A DNA stretch of 64,000 bases from Segatella maculosa DSM 19339 = JCM 15638 (GTDB taxonomy: Bacteria; Bacteroidota; Bacteroidia; Bacteroidales; Bacteroidaceae): the NCBI RefSeq assembly GCF_000382385.1, contig NZ_KB908319.1, forward strand, positions 186,001 to 250,000. Direction: 5' to 3'. Both the position numbers and the translations under genes were made by a program. Positions within the stretch are counted from its first letter, which is position 1; every line of letters begins with the position of its first letter. The notes below the pieces were generated by a model, which was not told the origin of the DNA, did no database searches, and saw only the letters and a program-made list of their open reading frames with translations. Of this stretch, positions 25,180 through 34,814 are shown piece by piece.

Positions 25180-26892
25180 TTACCAACCCGCATTCTGCTT
25201 AAGTACGCCATTACTTAACGTAATCTGTGACAGAGGTATCTGGCAGAAGCCGCGTTTTTTGATGATATTCTCAGCCTCAATGCTGATTCTTTCCCTCACA
25301 CCACCACTCAACAGCACGGTATTATGCTCTGCAATCTGGTTCGCAGCAGCCCGTAATCCCTGCCGAAGTTGGTCCCAATATCTGATACCTTCAAAGGCGA
25401 ACTCCCTTTGACGCTCCTTCCAGATGTTCTCTCTCGTAGGAGTAACAGCAACATAATTGCCATTTAGCGAACCATCGTCCTGTGTATAAGCACGCTTGCG
25501 CACTTCATTCAAATACTGTTGTGCCTTACTACTGCCCAATTCTGCAGCCATTAAGAGTACGTCAGAATAGCGAAGAAGAATCCAATCTTGATATTGAGAG
25601 ATCATGAAATCGCCGGCCATGTCGCCTTGCAAGTAGGAAACCAACGACGTTGTCCCGTCTTCTGCCGTCATATTTTTGCTGAGTGGGGTGTATTTCTTGA
25701 TGGCATAGCCGGTGTACTCACGCTGGTCAGCAATGTAATTCTTTTCATAATCGCGCAGTTGTTGGCAATCTATGATTGAAGCTTGGCGGCGGGTGTCGCC
25801 CGGACCATAGACAGAAGCCTGCTTAGGATTGACGGTTAATGCGCCCCATCCCTGACCATAGCGGTCGTAAACATTGGCTCCGGTTCGCATACCCAGGTTT
25901 ACGACAAAACGGTTTCCATCGTTATTGCCGTTATAATCGGCCGTATAGTTGAACTTCATCGACAAAACTGTCTCCTTGTTTCCTACACCTGCATACGAAG
26001 ACTTGTCCACCCAATGGTCAAGATACTTGCCCGTTTTGTCATCAGAAGCTGCAGGCCAGAGATTTTTGAATTGAGGTATCAGTCCGTATTCGCCACTTTT
26101 GATTACTTCTTCGCAATAACTCAAGGCCTTTTCCTTTGTAAGTCCGCCGGGAACTGGCTTACCTTCATTATGATTATAATAGCCATCGTAGAACAGATAG
26201 ACGCGGGCCAGCATTCCCATTGCGGCATAACGCGTGATATGACCATCGTTCTTGGCAGCATCTGCCTTTGGATAGGCATTCAAAGGGATAGTTTCTGCAG
26301 CATAGGTAAGGTCTTTCACAATCTGAGCATAGACAGAATCCGGATTAGCTTGCGGGATATTGTCCTTAGAAGCATGTAACAAGAGAGGTATATGCTCCCA
26401 TGTGCGCACCATATCAAAATAACATAGGCCCCGAATGGCATACGTTTCACCAAGATAGGTGGCGCGTGCTCGGTCATCATCCCATGCAATTCCCCCGGCC
26501 TTATCAATGAATTCGTTGCAGCGAAAGATAGCCGCATAATACGAAGCCCAAAGCGTATTGTGCATATCTGTGTAAGATGGCGCCTGATTCATATCAAAAC
26601 GATCCAAAACCTGCGTGTTTCGACCATCTGTATTGCCCGTTCCTCCAAAACATTCATCGCTCATTGTCTCGGTAAGCTGATAGATAGTGAAGCTTGGTCC
26701 ATCGGAAACTGTTCGCTGCCAACCGTCATAACAGGCATAAAGAGCACGCAAACCATCTTCCTGACTCTTGTAGTAATTTGCAGAATTGCTCTCTGTTTTC
26801 GACGTTACGTCAAGCCAATTGTCACCGCACGAAGAGAAAACCGCGGCTGAAAACATGGACAAAACCGCCATTGTTATTGTATTTGTTTTCAT
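25180..26892 (-). CDS. susD: SusD/RagB family glycan-binding lipoprotein
   Basis: Outer-membrane lipoprotein of 570 residues that forms the lid of the SusC channel and captures oligosaccharides. Lipobox FSSC gives Cys21 after MKTNTITMAVLSMFSAAVFS. The helical TPR-like core with FRCNEFIDKAGG, YAIRGLCYFDMVRTW and the C-terminal WKERQREFAFEGIRYWDQLR are typical of the family. It starts 19 bases after the susC stop, so the two are co-transcribed. It shows no close likeness to the second SusD at 60983, so the loci likely bind different glycans. The symbol denotes family. Confidence 0.93.
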   Translation of the reverse strand: MKTNTITMAVLSMFSAAVFSSCGDNWLDVTSKTESNSANYYKSQEDGLRALYACYDGWQRTVSDGPSFTIYQLTETMSDECFGGTGNTDGRNTQVLDRFDMNQAPSYTDMHNTLWASYYAAIFRCNEFIDKAGGIAWDDDRARATYLGETYAIRGLCYFDMVRTWEHIPLLLHASKDNIPQANPDSVYAQIVKDLTYAAETIPLNAYPKADAAKNDGHITRYAAMGMLARVYLFYDGYYNHNEGKPVPGGLTKEKALSYCEEVIKSGEYGLIPQFKNLWPAASDDKTGKYLDHWVDKSSYAGVGNKETVLSMKFNYTADYNGNNDGNRFVVNLGMRTGANVYDRYGQGWGALTVNPKQASVYGPGDTRRQASIIDCQQLRDYEKNYIADQREYTGYAIKKYTPLSKNMTAEDGTTSLVSYLQGDMAGDFMISQYQDWILLRYSDVLLMAAELGSSKAQQYLNEVRKRAYTQDDGSLNGNYVAVTPTRENIWKERQREFAFEGIRYWDQLRQGLRAAANQIAEHNTVLLSGGVRERISIEAENIIKKRGFCQIPLSQITLSNGVLKQNAGW

Positions 26893-26911
26893 ATTTAATG
26901 TCTTTAGCTAA

Positions 26912-29900
26912 TTAGAATTTAAGATTTACGCCCACTAAAATCGTACGGGGACGGGGATAATAGCCAAGATCGATGCCTGAAGCCCAGCTATTCACTCCAT
27001 ATCCAATCTCCGGATCCATGCCATTGTACTTGGTGAACGTCAAAGCATTCTGAATTTGGAAGTACAAACGAGCCTGAGAGAACAACTGTGTCTTGAGTAT
27101 TCTCACGAAATCATAGCCCAACGTGATGTTACTTACACGTAGAAAGCTGCCATCATGAATGAACAAATCGGAGAACTGCCAGTTAATATTGTTCTCTGTT
27201 ACACGAGGATACTTGTTACTTGTGCCTTCTCCAGTCCACCGACTCAATACTTCGGTCGTGTAGTTCGCTGTTTTCGTGCCAACATTCCTGTAAGCCTGTA
27301 CGACATCATTGCCCACCATACCATTCGCAGTGACATTAAAATCGAAGCCTTTATAGTCAAAACCCAAGGTAAAACCATAAGTAAAATCGGGCATTCCATT
27401 GCCGAGGTTCACCTTATCAGCGTCATTGATGACCCCATTATGGTCAATATCGTAGTATTTCACGTCACCCGGCTGCACATCACTCTGTAAAACACCGTTC
27501 CCGGAAGCTATCCAATCATTGATATCTTGCTGATTTTGGAAGACTCCTGCTGTCTTATAACCCCAGAAATAGCCTATAGGACGCCCGTTACTGGCACGAT
27601 AGAACTCCGTGGAATTATCATAAAGCTGCCCATTGCCGTCGGTTCCATGAATGATTCCGTCCTCCGTTGGAATGTTTCCTACCTCATTATGGTTATAAGC
27701 TCCATTGACATTGACGTAATAATGAAGGTCCTTACCGATACGATCGCTCCAACTTAAGCCCACTTCCACGCCGGTATTCTTCACGTCTCCACCATTAATA
27801 TAAGGTGCACCCGTCCCGGCTGTAGCCAAAATCGGGGCAACTACGAGCCAATCTTTCGTCGTTTTGTAATACCAATCGAAGTTGATATTCAACCGACCGT
27901 CAATGGCTCGGGCATCAAAACCAAGGTCTATCTGCTCTGATGTCTCCCATTTCACCTTTTCATTTGCCAATCTACTCTCATAAGCTCCATAGAATGGAGC
28001 CTGAGCAGCAGCACCATATTGATTACCGAACAGATAATAAACGCCAGCCGTAGTGATGGGAGATACAAACATCAAGTCTCCGATATTCTGATTGCCCACT
28101 TGTCCCCAGCTGACACGCAGTTTGAAATAATCCAAAACGTTGGCTATAGGCTTCCAAAAGCGCTCGTTTGAAACCAACCACCCTGCACTTACAGAAGGGA
28201 AATAGCCCCAACGGTTTCCCCGTGCGAACTTACTTGAGGCGTCAGCACGCAGTGTTGCATTGAGCATATAGGTCTCTTTCCAGTTCCAACCAGCACGTCC
28301 GAAGTAAGAGAACATGCGTTGTTTCAAAGCAGGAGCACCGCTTGCACTCAGTCCGTCTTCAGGAGAAGAGGCGGTTCCATTGCTGATATAGGCGTGACTC
28401 CAATCATCGAAGCCGCTCTTTAGCTTACCTTGACCCGCACCCACGCCGATTCCGCTAAACTGATAGGCCTCGGTTCCGACGAGTGCATTAAGACTATGCG
28501 CCTTCCATTTCCAACTATAGCTCAGCGTATTGGTCCATGTAAGCTGATGATTGTGGCTTGCATTCTGGCTAACACGCGTTTGATTGATATTCCGCGAATA
28601 GTCGCTGAACTCGTAAATGGGTGTGAAATTGCGGTAATCTGAGCTATAATACTCGTAACCTACGACTGTTCGGAAGTGCAGGTCCTTGAGCCATTCGGTA
28701 TCGGCATAAACATTGGCACTGAAACGGGCCGCATTGTTCTCGTTGTTGGTGTTGGTCATCATCAAACCATATGGATTTCCCATCGCTTGGACATCTTGCC
28801 AATCCATGAACTTCGTGTTTAAATAAGGGCTCTTGTAGTTGTTCTTGCCATAGACGGGAACCAAAGGAGACATTCCAAAAGCTCCTTTTAAAGTGTTATT
28901 ATAGGCATTTCCAACGGAAACACCGCGATTCTTTGTGTAGATAAAGCTCACCTGCTCGCCTATTTTCAGCCAAGGTTTCACCTGCCAATCCGAATTGACA
29001 CGGAAATTATAGCGTTCATAGTTGCTGACATCCTTGCCGCCAACGATTCCTTCTTGGTTCATATAGCCGAGAGTGAGGGCATAATTCCCGGTTTTACTGC
29101 CACCTGTGACACCTATATTATACGAACCCGTCTGCGCATTCTTCCGAAACATCTGGTCAACCCAATCGGTATCGATCACACTTCCATCTGTATTGTAAAT
29201 ACTTTTATAAGCCGACCAATCGTAAGGCTGCTTACCTGAGTTGATAGCCTGCTCATCAAGTATCGTCATATACTCATGTGCGTTGAGCATTTTAACCGAA
29301 CGTGGTTTGTTCTGCCAGCCGACATACCCATCAAAACTGACGACTGCGCGTCCCTCCTTACCGCTCTTGGTCGTGATGAGCACGACACCATTGGCCGATT
29401 GTGAGCCATAAATCGCAGCCGAAGCCGCATCTTTCAGTACATCGATGCTTTCAATGTCGGCCGGATTCAGCGAAGCAATGTCGCCACGTATCCCATCTAT
29501 GATATAAAGCGGGTCGCTTCCGTTGATGGTTCCCATGCCGCGAATGTTCACTTTCAGCCCCGAACCGGGCTGACCGCTTTGCGAAATGATGGTCATACCG
29601 GGCGTTTGCCCCTGCAAGGCCTGCAAAGGATTGGAGGTATTCAGCTTTGCAATGTCGTCGCCTTTAACATTAATGTTGGCACCGGTGACGAGTTTCTTCT
29701 TCTGAACACCATAACCAATGACGACAACATCGTTGAGGGAGTTGGCTTCTTCTTCTAATTTGATGATCAGATTGTCGCCGTTCACTTTCACACGTTGCGT
29801 GATAAAACCGATATAACTGACGACAAGCGTCTGCCCATCATTGGCCTCTATAGAGAAATTACCATCAAGGTCGGTCACAGAACCACCCTGTTTGCCCTGC

Positions 29901-30061
29901 ACAATCACGGTTGCTCCCAGCAAAGGTTCGTTGTCTGAGGCCGACAACACCTTTCCTGTGACCGTTTTGGCACAAATACTTGTTGTCCATAACAGCATGA
30001 AAGCCGTCATGACAACCTTGCAAAAGAAATCTTTGCTCCGCATAAGCGTCTTTTTCCTCAT
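26912..30061 (-). CDS. susC: SusC/RagA family TonB-dependent outer-membrane transporter
   Basis: Glycan importer of 1049 residues. Signal peptide (about 1-31, ending TTSICA), carboxypeptidase-like regulatory domain (about 33-115; VTGKVLSASDNEPLLGATV), plug domain (about 120-240; VVVIGYGVQKKKLVTGA, PLYIIDGIRG, ESIDVLKDAASAAIYGSQSA) and a 22-strand barrel ending RPRTILVGVNLKF. No N-terminal signalling domain, which agrees with control by the HTCS rather than by an ECF sigma/anti-sigma pair. First gene of locus 1, with a -7 box about 75 bases upstream. The N-terminus could also begin at the next Met (MRSKDFFCK). Confidence 0.95.
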   Translation of the reverse strand: MRKKTLMRSKDFFCKVVMTAFMLLWTTSICAKTVTGKVLSASDNEPLLGATVIVQGKQGGSVTDLDGNFSIEANDGQTLVVSYIGFITQRVKVNGDNLIIKLEEEANSLNDVVVIGYGVQKKKLVTGANINVKGDDIAKLNTSNPLQALQGQTPGMTIISQSGQPGSGLKVNIRGMGTINGSDPLYIIDGIRGDIASLNPADIESIDVLKDAASAAIYGSQSANGVVLITTKSGKEGRAVVSFDGYVGWQNKPRSVKMLNAHEYMTILDEQAINSGKQPYDWSAYKSIYNTDGSVIDTDWVDQMFRKNAQTGSYNIGVTGGSKTGNYALTLGYMNQEGIVGGKDVSNYERYNFRVNSDWQVKPWLKIGEQVSFIYTKNRGVSVGNAYNNTLKGAFGMSPLVPVYGKNNYKSPYLNTKFMDWQDVQAMGNPYGLMMTNTNNENNAARFSANVYADTEWLKDLHFRTVVGYEYYSSDYRNFTPIYEFSDYSRNINQTRVSQNASHNHQLTWTNTLSYSWKWKAHSLNALVGTEAYQFSGIGVGAGQGKLKSGFDDWSHAYISNGTASSPEDGLSASGAPALKQRMFSYFGRAGWNWKETYMLNATLRADASSKFARGNRWGYFPSVSAGWLVSNERFWKPIANVLDYFKLRVSWGQVGNQNIGDLMFVSPITTAGVYYLFGNQYGAAAQAPFYGAYESRLANEKVKWETSEQIDLGFDARAIDGRLNINFDWYYKTTKDWLVVAPILATAGTGAPYINGGDVKNTGVEVGLSWSDRIGKDLHYYVNVNGAYNHNEVGNIPTEDGIIHGTDGNGQLYDNSTEFYRASNGRPIGYFWGYKTAGVFQNQQDINDWIASGNGVLQSDVQPGDVKYYDIDHNGVINDADKVNLGNGMPDFTYGFTLGFDYKGFDFNVTANGMVGNDVVQAYRNVGTKTANYTTEVLSRWTGEGTSNKYPRVTENNINWQFSDLFIHDGSFLRVSNITLGYDFVRILKTQLFSQARLYFQIQNALTFTKYNGMDPEIGYGVNSWASGIDLGYYPRPRTILVGVNLKF

Positions 30062-30134
30062 AGCTACTTTGTGTTTAGGTTATTGTTACTTTATCTGTAT
30101 TCCATGATTTGCGACTATCGAAGTCATTCGTTTG

Positions 30135-30142
30135 CAAATTTA
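30135..30142 (-). promoter_or_regulatory. -7 box of the locus 1 operon promoter
   Basis: TAAATTTG on the minus strand matches TAnnTTTG. The upstream TTTG is only 12 bases away, too close for a normal -33 box, which fits a promoter needing an activator. Leader length would be about 65-70 bases. Confidence 0.5.
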
Positions 30143-30279
30143 ATTAAAACACGACAAAGCGCTACGTCTTTATGTTTTCAACGTAGACACCAAAAGTTAC
30201 GATGACTGTATGAAATGTTTCTACAAACAGTATGATTTGTATCGAAACAGAACACCTAGCCCGATGTATAGGAAGAGCC

Positions 30280-32757
30280 TTAGTCTTGGAAATAAACGCG
30301 CTTGACACGGTTGCTGACGCCCGTCAACACCTCGTATGGAATGGTTCCGATGATGTCGCTAAGCACAGTAACCGGCAAGCGATCGCCAAAGATTTCGACG
30401 CTGTCTCCCTCTTTACAATCAATCCCGGTCACGTCGATCATAGCCACATCCATGCAGATGTTGCCCACATAGTCAGCCTTTTGACCGTTGACAAGACAGT
30501 AACCACGACGGTTACTCAAGTGCCGGTCGAGCCCATCAGCATAACCTATGGGTATAGCGGCTATCATACTGTCGCGCTCAAGAATGGTCTTTCGACTGTA
30601 ACCGACGCTGTCTCCGGCCGGAACCTTGCGCAACTGAAGTATCGTTGTCTTCAAGGTACTGACGTTATCAAGGGTCTCATTGGTACGCGGATTGATACCA
30701 TAGAGTCCCAATCCCAGCCGACACATGTCCATCTGGCGGTCGGGAAAGTGCTCAATTCCGGCACTGTTGTCCATGTGGAACAGGATTTTGTGGTCGAATA
30801 CCGCTTGAAGTCTATCCGCCCCAAGCCTGAAAAGCTCGTATTGACGGGCACTGAAGTTGTCAAAATCATCACTGTCGGAACCAACGAAGTGGCTGAAGAC
30901 CGACCGGGGAATGACCGCTGTCTGGCGTTTCAGCCGTTTGATGAGCTCATCCATGTCTTTTCGCGGGTCGAAACCCAGACGATGCATGCCCGTATCAAGT
31001 TTAATGTGGACGGGAAAGCCCGTGATGCCTTCTTTTTCGGCCGCTTTCACCAACGCATCCAGCAGACGGAACGAATAAACCTCGGGCTCGAGGTCATAAT
31101 CGAACATGGTTTTGAAGGCCGTCATCTCGGGATTCATGATCATAATGCTGCTCGTGATGCCGTTTTTCCGCAGGGTTACGCCTTCGTCTGCCACTGCAAC
31201 AGCCAGATAATCCACGCGATGGTCCTGCAGTGTCTTGGCGATTTCAACGCTACCGGCACCGTAGGCATCGGCCTTGATCATGCATACGAGCTTGGTTTCG
31301 GGCTTCATAAACGAGCGATAGCGGTTCAGGTTCTTCACAACGGCATTGAGATTAACCTCCAATGTCGTTTCATGTACCTTCCGAACAAGCAGTTCCGTCA
31401 GCCTGTCGAAGCCGAAACGCCGTGCCCCTTTGATGAGAATCACCTCGTCATGCAGCTGCTTGAACACATCGCTGCCTATCAGTTCGTCAACGTTGTCAAA
31501 GAAATACTCCTCCGACAGCTTGATGCTTGCGGCGTATTTCTTTAGTTCTTCGCCTATGCCGATGAACTTTTCAACTCCTCGTTGCCGGCACAATCGACCC
31601 ACTTCTTCGTAAAGTTCGTGCGTGGTCATGCCGCTTTGATAGATGTCACTCAACACAAGCGTGTGCCGACGTCCTTGATGATCGGGCCGACGGTTCATAA
31701 AATCGAGCGCAATATCCAGTGAATTGATGTCCGAATTATAGCTGTCGTTAATCAACGTGCAGCCGTGACGCCCCTGTTTCACCTCCAAACGCATGGCAAT
31801 CGGCTCGAGTTGCCGCATGCGCTCGCCGAGTTTGTCGGCCCCGATACCCAATGTCAGCGCGACAATTGCGCAGGCAAACGAGTTATTGACCGATGCTTCG
31901 TCGATGAATGGCAAGGAATAGCGATGCTCTTCACCTTTATATATATAGGTGACCTCGGTGGTTTGCGCTTTCTTCTCTATCGCTTTCACGAAGAAAGGCG
32001 CACGCTTGTCGGCAACCGACCAGAAGAGACGCTCGCCCTTCAGGTCTTTCAGCTCGCTCACACAGCGACCCACCAGATCGTCGTCGCCATTGTAGACCAC
32101 AACCTTGGCATCGCGGAAAAGCTTCAGCTTCTCTTTACACTTCGCTTCCTTGCTGCTGAAGTTCTCTTGATGGGCGTCTCCGAGGTTCGTCAGCACGGCA
32201 ATGGTGGGCTGAATGATGTCATGCAGGGCCGCCATCTCGCCCACCTGACTGATGCCGGCTTCGAAAACGCCCACCTGTGTGTGCTCGTTCAGCAGCCAAA
32301 CACTAAGCGGAACGCCTATCTGCGAGTTGTAACTGCGGGGCGAACGCGTCACAAACAGGTCGTCACTCAGCAGCTGATTGAGCCATTCCTTCACCATTGT
32401 CTTGCCATTACTGCCCGTAATGCCGACTATCGGTATGTTGAATTCGTCACGATGTCGCTCGGCCAAGCGCTGAAGTGCCTCCAATGTGTCGACCACCTTC
32501 AGGAAATTGGCATCGGGATAGTCGGTCTCGCGATTGAACGGCACCTCCGTCACCACGAAATTCCTTACACCACGACGATATAACTCGGGAATATAGTGAT
32601 GCCCATCATTGCGTTCCGACCGCAACGCAAAGAAAAGTGTCTCTTCAGGAAAACAAAGTGAGCGGCTGTCTGCAAGGATAAAGCCTATTCTTGCCACGTG
32701 TTCACCAAAACGACGCGCACCTATCAGTGTGGTTACTTTCTCAATAGTATATGTCAT
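30280..32757 (-). CDS. murF-alr: MurF-alanine racemase bifunctional protein
   Basis: Peptidoglycan precursor enzyme of 825 residues joining two activities, a fusion known in Bacteroidetes. Residues 1 to about 450 are MurF, which adds D-Ala-D-Ala to UDP-MurNAc-tripeptide: ATP site GITGSNGKT at 112-120, then RSYNSQIGVPLSVW and TLINDSYNSD. From about 465 it is alanine racemase: LEVNLNAVVKNLNRYR, PLP lysine K495 in MIKADAYGAG, SVGYSRKT around the catalytic tyrosine, and IPIGYADGLDR. The racemase supplies D-Ala for the ligated dipeptide. A -7 box lies at 32788. The gap to susC (30062-30279) holds only the locus 1 promoter. Confidence 0.95.
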   Translation of the reverse strand: MTYTIEKVTTLIGARRFGEHVARIGFILADSRSLCFPEETLFFALRSERNDGHHYIPELYRRGVRNFVVTEVPFNRETDYPDANFLKVVDTLEALQRLAERHRDEFNIPIVGITGSNGKTMVKEWLNQLLSDDLFVTRSPRSYNSQIGVPLSVWLLNEHTQVGVFEAGISQVGEMAALHDIIQPTIAVLTNLGDAHQENFSSKEAKCKEKLKLFRDAKVVVYNGDDDLVGRCVSELKDLKGERLFWSVADKRAPFFVKAIEKKAQTTEVTYIYKGEEHRYSLPFIDEASVNNSFACAIVALTLGIGADKLGERMRQLEPIAMRLEVKQGRHGCTLINDSYNSDINSLDIALDFMNRRPDHQGRRHTLVLSDIYQSGMTTHELYEEVGRLCRQRGVEKFIGIGEELKKYAASIKLSEEYFFDNVDELIGSDVFKQLHDEVILIKGARRFGFDRLTELLVRKVHETTLEVNLNAVVKNLNRYRSFMKPETKLVCMIKADAYGAGSVEIAKTLQDHRVDYLAVAVADEGVTLRKNGITSSIMIMNPEMTAFKTMFDYDLEPEVYSFRLLDALVKAAEKEGITGFPVHIKLDTGMHRLGFDPRKDMDELIKRLKRQTAVIPRSVFSHFVGSDSDDFDNFSARQYELFRLGADRLQAVFDHKILFHMDNSAGIEHFPDRQMDMCRLGLGLYGINPRTNETLDNVSTLKTTILQLRKVPAGDSVGYSRKTILERDSMIAAIPIGYADGLDRHLSNRRGYCLVNGQKADYVGNICMDVAMIDVTGIDCKEGDSVEIFGDRLPVTVLSDIIGTIPYEVLTGVSNRVKRVYFQD

Positions 32758-32787
32758 CGTGTATGATTTATGTTGTTGTTCTGACTA

Positions 32788-32795
32788 CAAAATTA
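32788..32795 (-). promoter_or_regulatory. -7 box of the murF-alr promoter
   Basis: TAATTTTG on the minus strand matches TAnnTTTG, about 30 bases before the start codon. No well-placed -33 box is seen. Confidence 0.45.
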
Positions 32796-33061
32796 ATGCA
32801 AACCAACGACATATCAAAATAAAAACGAGACGAATTCGATGCCCGGCAACAGTGAAATGCCTTCGCACATGCAGCATCTCGCCATCGGTTTTGCAAAAAT
32901 CAAATCTCAGTTCTTAACACTTCGCGGCCGAAGAAACTGGGAACGAGAAGCAAATAAGATTGACCCTTGGTGGCCATTTTCACCTTTCTGCGGTTCTGTT
33001 TCAACCGTCTTGCAAACCGGTTCCGCCCATCTTGCAATCCTGTTTCAGTCATTTTACCGCG

Positions 33062-33153
33062 CAATCTCACCCATTTCACCATGCAATATGGGTGAGATTG
33101 CACGGTAAAATGGGTGAGATTGAAACGCAGGGTGTAAGTAGTTGATTATCAAT
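33062..33153. repeat. Family B palindromic repeat, copy 4, with conserved tail
   Basis: Arms CAATCTCACCCATTT (33062-33076) and AAATGGGTGAGATTG (33108-33122) are perfect. The tail CGCAGGGTGTAA then GTTGATTATCAAT matches those of copies 3 and 5. It lies in the 645-base gap between murF-alr and the DUF4840-like gene, otherwise without a recognisable gene. Confidence 0.85.
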
Positions 33154-33252
33154 ATGGATTTGATGGCATATCAATAAGAATGAACATGCGTCGGAAGCTA
33201 CCCACCAACCGAAACAGAAATCGGTTTTCCGGGGCGCAATATGCGCTATCCG

Positions 33253-33296
33253 AAACACGGGTGCACCATCAAATGAATGATGATACACCCGCGTTT
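33253..33296 (+). terminator. Hairpin with T-rich plus-strand end, no gene upstream
   Basis: AAACACGGGTG (33253-33263) pairs with CACCCGCGTTT (33286-33296), one mismatch, and GTTTCTTTT follows on the plus strand. The only close gene (DUF4840-like) reads the other way and ends about 107 bases off, so the hairpin may act on its 3' end or be a relic. Confidence 0.4.
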
Positions 33297-33402
33297 GTTT
33301 CTTTTATGACTGTTTCGGCCCGCTGTTCTCCGTCAGATGACGGGGTATGTGGCCGTAAACAAGGGCGCTATGTCTTGTCCATTGTCAACGTCGGCGCACA
33401 GA

Positions 33403-34032
33403 TTACTTGCCTTTGGGGGTGGAACTTGGAAGCGGAGCGCCATCGAAGACTAAGGCAACCGGCACTTGAAGGTAGTTGTTCGAGGCTGCATCCATCTGTA
33501 TTGCGCCTGCAACAATCTGCATACGTACATTAGGTTTCTTGACAACCAAGCCGAAAGAGAAACGGTTGTTGATATAGAAATAGACGGCAACCTTATGGTC
33601 TTTGCCACCGAATTTCAGCGTAAATTCTTGCTTAACCGGGTTCAACAAGAAGCCTGCAGGGGCGAGCCGATAGTAGTTGGTCAGGCATTTCAGGTCTTTG
33701 TTGGGGGCTTTTTTCAATGCTTCTTTCAGGTCTTTGTCCTTCACATAGTTGGCAAATACACTCAAAGGGAAGTCTTTTATGATGACCGTACTGTCGGTCA
33801 TGATGTCCCATTTGATTTTCAATGTGTCGGAATTGTCCTTCGGATTCTTCTCATTCTTGGCCGGATAGATGAAATCGCCCGCGTAGTTGCCCTTCACTTC
33901 AAGGTAGGCTTGTTGTTTTTCTGCAGGCGTCAGCACCTTGGTATCATCGTTACCGGGGTCACAAGCAACGAACATGAGCGACAGGATTGCGAGGCAACCC
34001 AAGAAAGAAAGTTGTTTTTTAGATGTTTTCAT
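33403..34032 (-). CDS. DUF4840-like lipoprotein
   Basis: Lipoprotein of 209 residues (lipobox MFVAC, Cys24; then DPGNDDTKVLTPAEK). The body is a beta-rich domain of about 180 residues with no catalytic motif I recognise; I place it in the Bacteroidetes DUF4840 group with moderate confidence. It is a clear relative of the gene at 53981: both have G(N/T)YxG near the start, then D(S/T)xV(I/H)I followed by P(L/D)S, and a charged K(D/V)KxALxK stretch. Monocistronic and divergent from the ECF sigma gene. The function is unknown. Confidence 0.7.
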   Translation of the reverse strand: MKTSKKQLSFLGCLAILSLMFVACDPGNDDTKVLTPAEKQQAYLEVKGNYAGDFIYPAKNEKNPKDNSDTLKIKWDIMTDSTVIIKDFPLSVFANYVKDKDLKEALKKAPNKDLKCLTNYYRLAPAGFLLNPVKQEFTLKFGGKDHKVAVYFYINNRFSFGLVVKKPNVRMQIVAGAIQMDAASNNYLQVPVALVFDGAPLPSSTPKGK

Positions 34033-34038
34033 TGTCTT

Positions 34039-34067
34039 TTTGAATTTAAAAATTAATCGTATCTTTG
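34039..34067 (+). promoter_or_regulatory. Promoter of the ECF sigma/anti-sigma operon
   Basis: TTTG (34039-34042), 17 bases, TATCTTTG (34060-34067). It fits the primary-sigma consensus, leaving a leader of about 170 bases before the sigma gene. No second, ECF-type promoter could be identified by eye. Confidence 0.55.
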
Positions 34068-34244
34068 CCCTATAAAGTGCATTAAGCGCATAAACTTGCC
34101 TGACGTTTGGTTAAGAAAGGTTAAACATTGGAAGTTGAGGCAAGCTATCCGCTTCTGTGTATTTAATAGGTGAAACGAGGAAAACGGCAGATATAAGAAA
34201 ACAACGGAAATGACGTTCTAAGAGTAGATAGGGTTCACTGCGGC

Positions 34245-34814
34245 ATGAAATTATTCACTACAGACAAGGAAGAGGCCATTGTTCGCAAGTTAAGCAGGGG
34301 AGATGCCACTGCCATAGACTTGCTATATGCGGCGTATGCTCCCCATCTGACAGCGGTATGTGCCCGCTATATCCCTCGAAAAGACGACATGAAAGACGTC
34401 TTACAAGAGGCTTTTATCAAGATGTTCAGCAATGCTTCGGGCTTCAATTACCGTGGAAAAGGGTCGCTAAAAGCCTGGGCTACGCGCATAGTCATCAATG
34501 AATCGCTGCTCTTTCTACGCCGAATAGCAACGTCAGGTATGGTGTTTACAGACAAAGACCTGCCCGATCAGATTGATGAAACGCCCGATGTGAGCACGCT
34601 GAATGCCGAGGAAATAACGGCCATGATAGGCCGGTTGCCGCCGGGTTACCGCATGGTTTTCAACCTATATGTGGTGGAAGGAATGAGTCATCAGCAGATT
34701 TCGGAACTGTTAGGCATCAAAGTTGACACCTCGGCCTCGCAACTTCACAAGGCGAAGGCAATGCTTGCACGTATGATTAAAGAACACCGGAAACAACAAG
34801 AACAGCGCGTATGA
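34245..34814 (+). CDS. ECF RNA polymerase sigma factor
   Basis: Sigma-70 family factor of 189 residues with only regions 2 and 4, the ECF layout. Region 2 (about 22-95) contains DMKDVLQEAFIKMFSN and KGSLKAWATRIVINE; region 4 (about 125-180) contains LPPGYRMVFNLYVVEGMSHQ and a helix-turn-helix ISELLGIKVDTSASQLHKAK. The stop overlaps the next start (ATGA), so it is translationally coupled to the membrane protein that probably holds it inactive. Which genes it directs is not visible; none of the glycan loci here show a matching sigma/anti-sigma arrangement. Confidence 0.92.
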   Translation: MKLFTTDKEEAIVRKLSRGDATAIDLLYAAYAPHLTAVCARYIPRKDDMKDVLQEAFIKMFSNASGFNYRGKGSLKAWATRIVINESLLFLRRIATSGMVFTDKDLPDQIDETPDVSTLNAEEITAMIGRLPPGYRMVFNLYVVEGMSHQQISELLGIKVDTSASQLHKAKAMLARMIKEHRKQQEQRV

